Positions 43,233 to 51,758 of a stretch of 64,000 nt of DNA are shown here, piece after piece. Positions within the stretch are counted from its first letter, which is position 1. Each line of letters starts with the position of its first letter. The translations under genes were made by a program, and so were the position numbers. Where the stretch lies: contig NZ_RSEB01000001.1 of the NCBI RefSeq assembly GCF_003933745.1, positions 558,001 through 622,000 of the forward strand. Reading direction: 5' to 3'. This DNA comes from Glycomyces terrestris (GTDB taxonomy: Bacteria > Actinomycetota > Actinomycetes > Mycobacteriales > Micromonosporaceae). The notes below the pieces were generated by a model, which made no database searches, was not told the DNA's origin, and saw only the letters and a list, made by a program, of their open reading frames with translations.

Positions 43233-44078
43233 GTGAACACTCACGTCCTTCGCCGGCTCACCGGCGCCTGCGGTCTCATGACCGGGGTGCTGGCGCTGGG
43301 CATCGCGCTGGCCTACTTCGTCTACAGCGGACCCCCTCCGACCTGGACCGTGCTCACCCGCGCGCTTGTCGCGGTCCCCATGCTCCTGGCCCCCGTCGGA
43401 TTCGTCATCGGCCTGCGCCGACTCGTCCGTCTCGCCGGCAAGGAGCAGAACGACTTCGGCCTGGTCCTGCCCTGCGCCGGCACGGTCTACGCGGTGATGG
43501 ACCTGGTCGCGCTCTCCATGGAGGTGGGCGCGCCGCTCTATACGCTGGACGGCGCGCTCGACCTCACGATCGACGGTCCGCTCTCGGCGGGGACGGTGCT
43601 CGTGCACGGGCCCTTCGCGCGGATCCTCATCGCGGGCGCGGCCGTCGCCGTCGCCATCGCCGCGTCGTGCCTGCGGCTGCCCCACTGGGTCATGATGACC
43701 GGGTACCTGCTGGCCGCAGCCAATGTGGTCTTTGTGCCCCTGCTCTACTTCGGCATGAGCCCGGCGAACCTCCACGCGGCCAACGGTTGGGGAAGCACGG
43801 CCAGCACCTCGTTCATCGGGTTCGTCTGGTACGGCGTCGTCGGCTTCAACCTCCTGCGTCGTCGCGCCTCCCTTGAGCCGACTGGCGCCGGTGTGATGGC
43901 CGCCCGGAAGCCTGCGCTGAGGCGACAGGCTGGGCCTCATCGGCGCCGCAGTGAGAACCCGATCGTGACCGCGGTCGCGGCGGCGAGCAGCGGAACGAGC
44001 GCGGCCATGGTCGAGGAGAGCCCGACGAGGTCGGCCGCGGAGCCGATGAGCGCCGGCCCCAGCAAGACACCGATATAG
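43233..44078 (+). CDS. Multi-pass membrane protein (DUF4386-like), function unknown
   Basis: A 281-residue protein. Six to seven hydrophobic segments span residues 8-210 (LTGACGLMTGVLALGIALAY first). The overall pattern resembles DUF4386-type membrane proteins, but the match is only general. The last 50 residues are polar and basic and lie antisense to the end of the convergent MFS gene (142-base overlap), so the natural end may have been lost. GTG at 43233 follows GAAGGA. It is controlled by the divergent TetR. Confidence 0.65.
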   Translation: MNTHVLRRLTGACGLMTGVLALGIALAYFVYSGPPPTWTVLTRALVAVPMLLAPVGFVIGLRRLVRLAGKEQNDFGLVLPCAGTVYAVMDLVALSMEVGAPLYTLDGALDLTIDGPLSAGTVLVHGPFARILIAGAAVAVAIAASCLRLPHWVMMTGYLLAAANVVFVPLLYFGMSPANLHAANGWGSTASTSFIGFVWYGVVGFNLLRRRASLEPTGAGVMAARKPALRRQAGPHRRRSENPIVTAVAAASSGTSAAMVEESPTRSAAEPMSAGPSKTPI

Positions 44079-45136
44079 ATGAAACTGGTGAATCGCGCGA
44101 CGAGGGCCCCGGCCGCGGCGTCGTCGGCGGCAGCGCGGCCGACTTCGCTGAACAGCAGCGGCATCAGCACCGACATCCCCAGCCCGCCGATGGCGAAGCC
44201 CGCGACGGCGACGAGCGGTTCGCTCGTCCCGATACCGATCGAGAGGCCGGCGATGCCGAGCGCGCCGCCGACGGTGAAGACCGGCCGGGCGCCCCAGCGG
44301 GTCGCCGCCGTGTCGCCGAAGGCACGACCGACGGTCTGCCCGAGCGCGTAGCCGGTGACCGCCCCCGCGCTGAGCGCGAGGGAGACGCCGCGAGCGTCGT
44401 GCAGGAGCACGCCGCCCCAACCGAGAACACCGCCCTCGCACACCATGAGCACCGTCGCCGTCACGCCGAGGACGACCATGCGCCTGGTCCACCCCGCCCG
44501 TTGACGAGGTGCGGCGGCGTCCGAGGCGGGCACGCGGACCTCAGAGCGCGCTGTCGACAGATGTCGCATCATGAACAGCCCGCCGGCGAGGGCGACGAGG
44601 GCGACCGATGCGGATCGCACGGCGAGGTCCCAACCCGCCGCAGCCGTCGCGCCCATCGCGAGGGACGCGACGACTGCGCTGGCGCTCCATGCGGCGTGGC
44701 AGCTGTTGACCACCCGGCGCCCGCCGCGACGCTCCACACCCACGGCGTGGGCGTTCATCGCCGCGTCCGTGGTGCCGTGGACCAGACCGAAGACCGCAAC
44801 CGCGGCGATCAGGCCGCCGAACCCCGGCACCACGCCCAGGACCACCAGCAGCGGCGGCATCGCCAGCAGCGAGCACCGCAGCACCATGCCGGAGCCGAAG
44901 ACCGCCACGAGCCTTCCGGCGGCCTGCATCGCCACCAGCGCGGCGAGAGCGAACACCAGGCTGACCAGCCCGATCCTGCCGTCGTTCAACCCGTGCACCG
45001 ACTTGAGCGCCGGGAGCGAGACGATGTAGCTCGCGCACACCAGCCCGTTGAGGAAGAAGACGGCCCGGACCGGCCATCTGCCCGAATCCCCCGCTGTCGC
45101 TACCTGCGGGGTTTCGACCGTCACTGTCGTCGACAT
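43937..45136 (-). CDS. MFS transporter (12 segments)
   Basis: A 399-residue major facilitator protein with 12 hydrophobic segments. RWPVRAVFFLNGLVCASYIVS (20-40) begins the first, and GLVHGTTDAAMNAHAVGVE near 117-135 is the sugar/FucP-like signature loop. HAAWSASAVVASLAMG follows. It is the second gene after the DHA2-type exporter, six bases apart, so both probably share one transcript. Transport substrate unknown. Confidence 0.85.
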   Translation of the reverse strand: MSTTVTVETPQVATAGDSGRWPVRAVFFLNGLVCASYIVSLPALKSVHGLNDGRIGLVSLVFALAALVAMQAAGRLVAVFGSGMVLRCSLLAMPPLLVVLGVVPGFGGLIAAVAVFGLVHGTTDAAMNAHAVGVERRGGRRVVNSCHAAWSASAVVASLAMGATAAAGWDLAVRSASVALVALAGGLFMMRHLSTARSEVRVPASDAAAPRQRAGWTRRMVVLGVTATVLMVCEGGVLGWGGVLLHDARGVSLALSAGAVTGYALGQTVGRAFGDTAATRWGARPVFTVGGALGIAGLSIGIGTSEPLVAVAGFAIGGLGMSVLMPLLFSEVGRAAADDAAAGALVARFTSFIYIGVLLGPALIGSAADLVGLSSTMAALVPLLAAATAVTIGFSLRRR

Positions 45137-45142
45137 GACTGC

Positions 45143-46663
45143 CTAGGCACCGGTGTCCGACGTGGACGGATCGTCGGCGACACGGCGCCGGACGGTCTGG
45201 AGGACCAGGACGATCACCATGATCGCCACCCCGACGAGTGCGATGGTGCGGAAGCCGGTGGTGAAGGCGTCCTGCACCTGGCGGAGCAGCGCGGAGTCAT
45301 CGAGTTCGGCGGCCCGGCGGAATCCGTCGACCCAGGAGCCGTCTCCGCCACTCGCGGCCATCTCGGTGCGGTAGACGAGGGTGCCGATGCTGCCGAGGAC
45401 GACCAGGCCGGTCGCGATGCCGATCTCGTTGGCCGTCTGCACGAACGAGGCCGCCGATCCGGCCCGCTCCTCCGGTGCCCGCGAGATGACCTCGTTCATC
45501 AGGAACGGGAACGCGGCGCCGATGCCGGCGGTGGTGAGCACGCTGCCGCACACCATGGCGGCGATGCCGGCCCGGCCGGTGGACACGAGCGCGTAGGAGG
45601 CGAACCCGGCCGCCATCACCGCGAGGCTGGCGAGGACGACCCGGGAGGGCGCGTACCGCTGACCGAGCCAGGGGCCGAGGTTGGAGGCGGCCATCATCGC
45701 CACGGTCGAGGGCAGCAGCCACAGGGCCGCGTGCAGGGGGGAGAGTCCTTGGGCGTCTTGGAGGTAGAACGCCCAGTACAGCGAGGTGCCGCCCATGAGC
45801 AGCGCGGTCAGGAACAGGATCCACATGGCGCGGGCGACGCCGGGGCGGCGCAGGAGCGTGAGGTCGACCAGCGGGTCGTCCAAGGCCCGCTGGCGGCGCA
45901 CGAACACCCATCCGAGCACCAGCCCCGTGGCCGCGGCCGCGGCGGGCTGCCAGGACCAGCCGTCGTTGACGAGGAGTTTGAGGGCGGCGACGAGGAGCAG
46001 GATCGCGGCCAGGCTCAGGGCCGCGGAGAGGACGTCGATGCGCCCGGCCGCGCTCGCGCGGTACTCGGGCAGCAGGCGCGGGGCCAGGACCAGGGTCAGG
46101 ACCATGACGGGAACACCGAGGAGGAACACCGAGCCCCACCACCATTGGGACATCATGAGGCCGCCGATGAGCGGGGCGGCGGCCATGCCGGTGAGGAAGC
46201 AGGTCATGTAGGCGCCCATGGCGGCGACGGCGCGCTTGGGGTCGGGGAAGAGGCGGCCGATGAGGGCCATGGAGGCGGGCATGATCGCGGCGCCGGCGAC
46301 GCCCATGACCGCGCGGGTGGCGATGACCATCCACGGCTCGCCGGCGAACGCGGCGAGCGCCGAGGCGACCGCGAAGATCGCGGAGCAGATGACGATGAGG
46401 CGGCGGCGCCCGATCCGGTCGCCGACCGCGCCCATGGTGATCATGGTGCCTCCGACCATGAAGCCGTAGATGTCGTTCATCCACAGCAGCTCGGTCGCGG
46501 AGGGGTGCAGGTCGGCGGCCATCTGCGGCAGCGCCACACCCAGCACGCTGATGTCGATCGCGATCAGCATCGACGGCAACGCCAACAGCGCCAACGCCAG
46601 CCGGGGGTGGACGGTTCGGCGGCGCGGCGCCGCCGGTTTCGTTTCGGGTGCGGTGGTGGTCAT
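45143..46663 (-). CDS. DHA2-family (EmrB/QacA-like) MFS drug exporter
   Basis: A 506-residue, 14-segment proton-driven exporter. LPSMLIAIDISVLGVALPQM near 29-48 is the family TM1 motif, MGAVGDRIGRRRLIVI near 76-91 is motif A, and VMGVAGAAIMPASMALI near 117-133 is motif C of antiporters. A CAGGAG ribosome site precedes ATG 46663. It shares an operon with the MFS gene at 43937. The palindrome at 46873 lies 210 bases upstream. Confidence 0.93.
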   Translation of the reverse strand: MTTTAPETKPAAPRRRTVHPRLALALLALPSMLIAIDISVLGVALPQMAADLHPSATELLWMNDIYGFMVGGTMITMGAVGDRIGRRRLIVICSAIFAVASALAAFAGEPWMVIATRAVMGVAGAAIMPASMALIGRLFPDPKRAVAAMGAYMTCFLTGMAAAPLIGGLMMSQWWWGSVFLLGVPVMVLTLVLAPRLLPEYRASAAGRIDVLSAALSLAAILLLVAALKLLVNDGWSWQPAAAAATGLVLGWVFVRRQRALDDPLVDLTLLRRPGVARAMWILFLTALLMGGTSLYWAFYLQDAQGLSPLHAALWLLPSTVAMMAASNLGPWLGQRYAPSRVVLASLAVMAAGFASYALVSTGRAGIAAMVCGSVLTTAGIGAAFPFLMNEVISRAPEERAGSAASFVQTANEIGIATGLVVLGSIGTLVYRTEMAASGGDGSWVDGFRRAAELDDSALLRQVQDAFTTGFRTIALVGVAIMVIVLVLQTVRRRVADDPSTSDTGA

Positions 46664-46943
46664 CGGTCGTACTCCTGGGTTCTGGGCGCCTCGGCGGGCG
46701 TCGTCGTAATGAAGACTGGGTCGGCGCCTGCTTTTCAGCGGCCGCCAGCAAAGATTCGTCAAGGGCGGGTGTCATCAGGGCGAGAGCCTCGGATCGAGGT
46801 CACTGTTCCGCCATACGAGTACGGTCACATTGCCGCGGCCACGGGCGGCAGATGCAGCAGTCGTCGGTTTCCGATGACGAATGTCATCGCGAGCGCCGCG
46901 ACATCCGTGTGAATGCCCTGGTCAGGACCGGGACGCTGGGGCG
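46664..46943. other. Intergenic region upstream of the MFS operon
   Basis: 280 bases with no credible gene. It contains the promoter region for the leftward exporter and the palindrome at 46873-46888. GC content is lower than in flanking genes. A single GTGTCATCAGG at 46769 resembles half of that palindrome. Confidence 0.5.
46873..46888. promoter_or_regulatory. Palindrome GATGACGAATGTCATC
   Basis: Seven-base arms with one mismatch, the same motif as at 37257-37272. Placed between the DHA2 exporter gene and a response-regulator remnant. Confidence 0.45.
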
Positions 46944-47056
46944 ATGATCGAGGTGTTGATCGCCGAGGGGGCATCCACATGATCCGCGGTGCACCGGTGG
47001 CTCTGCTCGCGATGGAGGACGACATCAGCGTCGCCGCCGAACTCAACCGCGGCGAC
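46944..47056 (+). pseudogene. Broken N-terminus of a DesR-type response regulator
   Basis: The sequence begins ATG-ATC-GAG-GTG-TTG-ATC-GCC-GAG, then loses frame near 46968 and continues as HMIRGAPVALLAMEDD and SVAAELNRGD. It is a diverged copy of the first 38 codons of the regulator at 34949, which it matches from HMIRGAL to AELDRGD. It ends abruptly where an inverted kinase fragment starts. Confidence 0.7.
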
Positions 47057-47058
47057 TC

Positions 47059-47126
47059 GCGATCGCCGAGAGGCTATGACCGAGTAGGTCGTGGAAGTTC
47101 CGCCAGAGCCGCAGGCACTCCTGATC
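47059..47126 (-). pseudogene. Fragment of a DesK-type kinase H-box, inverted
   Basis: The minus strand reads ECLRLWRNFHDLLGHSLSAIA, close to the H-box of the kinase at 40007 (ERLRLSRDLHDLLGHSLSAIA). Only about 22 codons remain. It abuts the regulator fragment in opposite orientation, so the junction is a rearrangement scar. The following 47127-47254 shows nothing recognisable. Confidence 0.65.
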
Positions 47127-47254
47127 GACGGCGGCTTGCGCCAGCTCGGCGTGGCTGCGGCCCAGGCATGTTATGTGCGAGGGGGCGGGTCGCGCGGCCG
47201 GTCTCTCATGGAAGGAGTCGGCGGGGAGGTCCGCCGCTCGCCCCGGAGGCCGGG

Positions 47255-47863
47255 CTAGCCGATGAGATCGCGCCAGAAGTCTGGGGACCGGTCGATCGCG
47301 TCCGCGTATCCGGTGTCGTCGATCTTCTCCCCCTCGATGAAGGCGAGAAGATCCGCGCCGTAGACGATGATGTCGGTCTGGTACATCGACAGGACCGGAT
47401 GCCCCCAGGTCCCGCGGCCCGCCGGGAGGCAGCGGTGACCGCACACCGGCACCATGCGCGGCGCGGCGGCGGGGCGTTCCGTCGCCAGCGCCAGGGCCTC
47501 GCTCATCGCAGCCGGCCGCGGTCCCCAGTCGTCGTACCAGAATTCGTTCATGCTGACGTCGAAGAGCACGCCTTCGACGGGCCACCCGACCCTCGCCTGG
47601 AGGATCTCGGGGTCACCGGCCCGCCAGTCGATCCACCAAGGCCAACCTGGGCGCGGTCGTTCGGTGGCGTCGTCGAGCGGCAGTCCGACGGAGAGGAACG
47701 CGCGGTGGTCGTCGCTGAATTCGAAGCCGCATTCGGCTTCGATGCGCTCGAACTCGGCATCGGTGAGTCCTGGAGCGATCCTCTGGTGTCCGCTCCGGGC
47801 AAGGGCTTCGGCCGCTGCGATGCCGAGTTCGGCACCGGTCGGCCGGTGGGTCGGGGTCACCAC
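47255..47863 (-). CDS. SMI1/KNR4-like protein
   Basis: A 202-residue soluble protein. LTDAEFERIEAECGFEFSDD near 33-52 and HRAFLSVGLPL match the SMI1/KNR4 (SUKH) pattern; PWWIDWRAGDPE and PVLSMYQTDIIVYGADLLAF are typical of the actinomycete branch. Members often serve as immunity proteins to toxins, but no toxin gene is adjacent and the family also has lone members. Start GTG at 47863, with a second GTG directly after. Flanked by pseudogenes on both sides. Confidence 0.7.
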   Translation of the reverse strand: MVTPTHRPTGAELGIAAAEALARSGHQRIAPGLTDAEFERIEAECGFEFSDDHRAFLSVGLPLDDATERPRPGWPWWIDWRAGDPEILQARVGWPVEGVLFDVSMNEFWYDDWGPRPAAMSEALALATERPAAAPRMVPVCGHRCLPAGRGTWGHPVLSMYQTDIIVYGADLLAFIEGEKIDDTGYADAIDRSPDFWRDLIG

Positions 47864-48018
47864 GCGAACCTAACCGAATGGTGCCGACAGCCGCATGCCC
47901 CTCGCCGCCACCATGCTCCACCAGGTGACGCCCCGCTCGTCGATTCGCGCTCGGCCGGTATCTGGCACGGCGGCGGTATTTCGTTGCGGCGGAGACCGGT
48001 GCGGTCCCAGGATGGGGG

Positions 48019-48097
48019 GTGAGCGATCTGCGATGGGCTGAGGTGAAGGTCTTCTTCGACCCCGGCTTGATGGGGGCGTTGCCTGATGTGCTGGTTA
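48019..48097 (+). pseudogene. Truncated N-terminus of a gene cut by the recombinase remnant
   Basis: GTG at 48019 begins SDLRWAEVKVFFDPGLMGA, then LPDVLV, a start known from small conserved actinomycete proteins of unknown function. The frame then enters the recombinase-related sequence at 48098 in antisense and loses sense. The breakpoint falls exactly where homology to the repeat begins (TTGCCCTCGAAC). Confidence 0.5.
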
Positions 48098-48510
48098 TTG
48101 CCCTCGAACCCGCCTGCTGCGCTCCCCGGTTCGGATCGCTCCCTCTGAGGTGGTCCATGAAGGATTTCGTGGCCGGGCTGAACTCCTCTCCGGCGACGTC
48201 GGGAATGCGGTCCTCGCCGCTGTCGAGGTAGAGCCTGATAAAGCAGGTCGGGTTGAGCAGTCCGGTGAGCAGGTCCGCGAGGGTCCGGAGTCGCCGGGCG
48301 GCGTCGGGGAAGTCGGGGCGCTCCTCGATGGCGCCGAGTCTCGCCTCCGGTGCCGTCCGCGCGGCGCGGAGTGGCCCGCCCAGACCTGTTCGGCGATCAC
48401 AACCTGCACGCGGTCGAACAACTCGGGTTCGATCAGGGCTCGTGTCGCCCGGGAACTCCTCGCCCTTGTGCACGACCAGGCCCGGGTAGTACCGGTTCGA
48501 CAGCAGTAGC
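48098..48510 (-). pseudogene. Remnant of a large serine recombinase
   Basis: In pieces of two frames the minus strand reads LLSNRYYPGLVVHKGEEFPG, then FDRVQVVIAEQVWAG, then RRLRTLADLL and TCFIRLYLDSGEDR. This is the recombinase domain, the start of the zinc-ribbon region and the coiled coil of large serine integrases in correct order, broken by frameshifts. Compared with the fragment at 30539 it has a 42-bp in-frame deletion and a 1-bp deletion. The N-terminal catalytic domain is missing; a TetR gene stands upstream. Confidence 0.7.
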
Positions 48511-48576
48511 CGCCGTCGGCGAGGACTGCGTCTGCACGTCGACGCGGCCGGCCGATTCTTCCAGCGATGCCGTGGG

Positions 48577-49134
48577 TCAGTCGAGGTCCAGGAGTGCAGC
48601 GGCCCCTTGGTAGAGGGCCTCGCGGAACTCCTCGCCCGGGGCGTCGGAGAAGTGGCCGACCGGATCGGTGGCGGCCGCGAACGCCTGCGCGGCGCGAAGT
48701 CGACGGCGCCAGTCGGCATCAGGTCCGGCGAGGATCGCGACCGCACGGTCGACGGTACCGACGACCGTGCCGACGATCCGCGTCGAGTCGTCGTTGTAGA
48801 TCGAAGCATCGCGCAGGAGCAGGCGCATGACGTCCTGGTGGGTGACCATCGCTGCGATGCAGTCACGCAGGAGGCGGCGGCGTGCCTCGTCGCTGTCGGG
48901 CTCGGCTGCGGCGGCGTCCACAGCTGCGCCGAGCGCGTCGATCGGTGCGGCCACCAGTTGCTCGAGGATCGCTGCCTTGCTGCTGAAATGGTGATACAGC
49001 GAGGGTTTCGCGATGCCGAGCTCGGCCGCGATCTCGCGCATCGACGAGGCACGGTAGGTGTTCGTCGCAAACTGCTCGCGTGCGACTTCCAAGATCCGTT
49101 CCCGCGTGACCGCAGTGTCCCCTCTGCCCGCCAA
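48577..49134 (-). CDS. TetR-family regulator
   Basis: A 185-residue regulator. The helix-turn-helix covers about 10-56 (RILEVAREQFATNTYRASSM, GIAKPSLYHHFSSKAAIL). The start is TTG at 49134 with GAAGGGA eight bases upstream; no ATG or GTG in a better position exists. It is divergent from the serine hydrolase at 49243, and two CTACCG/CGGTAG inverted repeats in the spacer are its likely operators, so it probably represses that enzyme. Confidence 0.9.
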   Translation of the reverse strand: MAGRGDTAVTRERILEVAREQFATNTYRASSMREIAAELGIAKPSLYHHFSSKAAILEQLVAAPIDALGAAVDAAAAEPDSDEARRRLLRDCIAAMVTHQDVMRLLLRDASIYNDDSTRIVGTVVGTVDRAVAILAGPDADWRRRLRAAQAFAAATDPVGHFSDAPGEEFREALYQGAAALLDLD

Positions 49135-49179
49135 TGCAGCTCCCTTCCGCCGTCGACGCAGAACATGCTACCCCATTGA

Positions 49180-49221
49180 CTACCGACCGGGCGGTAGGCT
49201 AGGCTACCGACCGGACGGTAG
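49180..49221 (+). promoter_or_regulatory. Promoter with two TetR operators
   Basis: CTACCGACCGGGCGGTAG (49180-49197) and CTACCGACCGGACGGTAG (49204-49221) are tandem 18-bp inverted repeats 24 bp apart. A -35 TTGACT (49176) and -10 TAGGCT (49200) with 18-bp spacing point to the hydrolase gene and are fully covered by the operators. Confidence 0.8.
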
Positions 49222-49242
49222 GCTACAGATGGAGGCCAAGGC

Positions 49243-50430
49243 ATGACGCACGCGACGATCGAAGGCACGACTGCGGCAGGGTTCGAACCGGTACGCGAGT
49301 GCTTCGAGCGCAATTTCACCGACCGCAAAGAGGTCGGCGCGGCGGTCGCGGTGCTGCACCGCGGCCAGCCGGTCGTCGACCTGTGGGGCGGCCGGGCCGA
49401 TCCCGAAACTGACCGGGCGTGGCGGCGCGACACCGTCACCGGCATCGCCTCGACCACCAAGGCCATGGCCACGATCAGCGTCCTGCACCTGGCCGACCGC
49501 GGGGACCTGGACCTCGACCGAGCGATCGCCGACTACTGGCCGGCGTTCGCCGAGGGCAAGCAGGACATCACCCTGCGCATGGTGCTCACCCACCGCTCCG
49601 GCGTCGTCTCGCTCGAACACGCGCCGGTGACCTACGAGGCACTTGCCGAAGGGACGCCTGTCTTCGACGCGATAGCCTCCGCTCGTCCGCAGTGGGCCCC
49701 CGGCGAGGCGCACGGGTATCACGGGGTCACGTTCGGGCACCTCCTCAGCGCGGTCGTCAAGGCGGTCACCGGTGTCACCGTCGGCCGCTATTTCGCCTCC
49801 GCGATCGCTGAGCCCCTGGGCCTCGACTGCTACATCGGACTGCCCGAAAGCGAGCTGCCGCGTCTGGCCTCGCTGGTGGTGCCCGCCGCGAGCGAAGCGG
49901 TAATGCTGGGCAACCAGGTCCCCGCGCTCCGAGGCCTGTACGAGGGTCTCGCCGACCCGACCTCGCTCACGTACCGGGCGATGTACGGAAGCTTCCAGAT
50001 CGGATGGGAATCGGCGAGCGACCCCAAGTTCTCCCAGGTCGAAGCCCCCTCGACCGACGGCACGGCGAGCGCGGTCGGCCTCGCGAAGCTGTTCGCCGCC
50101 ACCATCGGCGAAGTCGACGGCATGCGCCTCCTCGGTGCCGAGCTCGTCCGGCAGGCGGGGACGGTATACAGCACCGGCCGGGACCGGGTGCTGAACATCC
50201 GCACCGATTGGGGCCTGGGGTTCATGGTGCCCGGTGGTCCGTTCGTCCCCCGCCGCGTGCCTGCCGGGAGCTTCGGCCACGGTGGAGCGACCGGGTCGTT
50301 CGCGTTCGCCGATCCGGGCAGCGGCCTCGCGTTCGGGTATACCCCCAACCGCGGCTCCGAACTACTGGAAGGCAACGACCTCCGGGTCAACGAACTCGTC
50401 GACGCCGTCTACCGCTGCCTGCGGACGTGA
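49243..50430 (+). CDS. Serine hydrolase, beta-lactamase/EstB-like esterase
   Basis: A 395-residue class-C-type serine hydrolase. The nucleophile motif is STTK (Ser70-Lys73), the tyrosine motif is YHG near 165, and HGGATGSFAF near 347-356 is the third active-site motif (HGG in place of KTG), typical of EstB-like esterases rather than true beta-lactamases. No signal peptide is seen, so it is cytosolic. ATG at 49243 follows GGAGG. Its expression is controlled by the divergent TetR. Likely cleaves an ester compound that the TetR senses. Confidence 0.88.
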   Translation: MTHATIEGTTAAGFEPVRECFERNFTDRKEVGAAVAVLHRGQPVVDLWGGRADPETDRAWRRDTVTGIASTTKAMATISVLHLADRGDLDLDRAIADYWPAFAEGKQDITLRMVLTHRSGVVSLEHAPVTYEALAEGTPVFDAIASARPQWAPGEAHGYHGVTFGHLLSAVVKAVTGVTVGRYFASAIAEPLGLDCYIGLPESELPRLASLVVPAASEAVMLGNQVPALRGLYEGLADPTSLTYRAMYGSFQIGWESASDPKFSQVEAPSTDGTASAVGLAKLFAATIGEVDGMRLLGAELVRQAGTVYSTGRDRVLNIRTDWGLGFMVPGGPFVPRRVPAGSFGHGGATGSFAFADPGSGLAFGYTPNRGSELLEGNDLRVNELVDAVYRCLRT

Positions 50431-50529
50431 CCGGGCCTTCGCATCCGTGACCGCATCTGATGCGGCGACCACCGACGGCTCGGTCGATCCGAGACCTTCC
50501 CCACGGACCGTCCCTGGTGCTACAGGGGT

Positions 50530-50552
50530 ACCGAGGGTCGTTCATACTCGGT
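50530..50552. promoter_or_regulatory. Possible LysR-type binding site
   Basis: ACCGAG and CTCGGT arms 11 bases apart lie 57 bases before the LysR gene start, in the otherwise gene-free spacer 50431-50608. The spacing fits a T-N11-A type autoregulatory site, though the arms are short. Confidence 0.4.
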
Positions 50553-50608
50553 GTTCAGACAGATTGAGCGGCTGTTTGCCGTGATTGAATACCAGAGGGT
50601 GGGCTGCC

Positions 50609-51529
50609 GTGGAGCGTCAGGAGATCGAGACGTTCCTCGCGCTGTGCGAGGAGCTGCACTTCGGCCGCACCGCCAAACGCCTGCGGATCTCCCCGGCCCG
50701 GGTGACCCAGCTGATCCAAAAGATCGAACGGCAGATCGGCGCGGCGCTGTTCGTGCGGAACACGCACGGAGTGGCCTTGACAGAACTCGGCCGGAAATTC
50801 CAGAGCGACCTGGCGCCGGCGCACGAGGCCATCGAGCGAATCATCCAGCAGACCATCCGGGACGCCAAGGGCATAAGCGGGGAGCTGCGCCTGGGGTTCC
50901 TCGGCACCGCCAACGGACGGCATCTGGTTGAACTCGCCCGGCGATTCCAGGCGCGCCAGCCCGGCGCCGCGATCCGCCTCGTACTGGAGTCCGAGATCAG
51001 CGACCATCTGCGGCCGCTGCGCGAGGACCGCGCCGATGTCATCGCCGTGCCCCTGCCCATTCGCGAGGAGGGCATCGTCGTGGGGCCGGTGGTCCTGCGC
51101 GAGCGCCTGCTGCTGGCCGTGCCCGAGGGGCACCCCATCGCCGAGCGGGGTCACGGCAGCTACGAAGACTTCGCCGACAACCCGGTGGTGGTGGCCGCGG
51201 GCGACCCCGACGACTACTGGATCGACCACTTCGTGCCGCGGCGAAGCCCGTCCGGGCGGCCCATCGAGCGCACGCATCTCGTCGAGAGCCTTCAAGCCGG
51301 CATTGCGCTGGTCATGGCCGGCGAGGGCATCGGACCGATCATCGCGCAGTTCGCGCAGTACAACCAGCATCCCGGCATCACCTATGTGCCGCTGGACGGC
51401 GAACCGGTCGTCCAATCGGCGCTGGTCTGGTCGGCCGCTCGCGAAACCGAGCTCATCCGGGACTTCGCGCGCGTCGCCGAAGCCCAAGGGCCCATCACAC
51501 TCGACTGGCCCCGGCAGCAGGACGCCTGA
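50609..51529 (+). CDS. LysR-family regulator
   Basis: A 306-residue regulator. The N-terminal helix-turn-helix (2-60) has FLALCEELHFGRTAKRLRIS and RVTQLIQKIERQIGAALFVR. The effector domain begins near 88 (GELRLGFLGTANGRHLVELARRF) in the usual two-lobe fold. GTG at 50609 was chosen because the preceding in-frame codons are atypical and a GGGTGGG ribosome site is close. It lies before a small membrane protein and a nucleotide-sugar-type oxidoreductase, which it may activate. Confidence 0.9.
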   Translation: MERQEIETFLALCEELHFGRTAKRLRISPARVTQLIQKIERQIGAALFVRNTHGVALTELGRKFQSDLAPAHEAIERIIQQTIRDAKGISGELRLGFLGTANGRHLVELARRFQARQPGAAIRLVLESEISDHLRPLREDRADVIAVPLPIREEGIVVGPVVLRERLLLAVPEGHPIAERGHGSYEDFADNPVVVAAGDPDDYWIDHFVPRRSPSGRPIERTHLVESLQAGIALVMAGEGIGPIIAQFAQYNQHPGITYVPLDGEPVVQSALVWSAARETELIRDFARVAEAQGPITLDWPRQQDA

Positions 51530-51758
51530 GCAACCTCTCGGGCCATCGTGTTGCAGACATGCGAAACACACTTTGAGCCCTGCTGAACACCGACCGTCGA
51601 ATATCAGGCTGTTCACTCGCGCTGAAAAGCGTATTGAGCGTTTCGCCATTGCCGACGGGACTCCATGGACTTCACAGTGGATCACGCCAACCCGTACATC
51701 AGCGGTCGCGATATGCGGGTCGGCTCCCATTCACATCGAAGTTCCAAGAGGAGTCACA

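Noticed and set aside
44399..46912. 837-codon plus-strand frame across the two MFS genes
   Set aside because: Antisense shadow; both MFS genes have full membrane-segment patterns and family motifs.
47255..47863. SMI1/KNR4-like protein as immunity gene of a toxin system
   Set aside because: No polymorphic toxin or secretion gene is adjacent; both flanks are pseudogenes.
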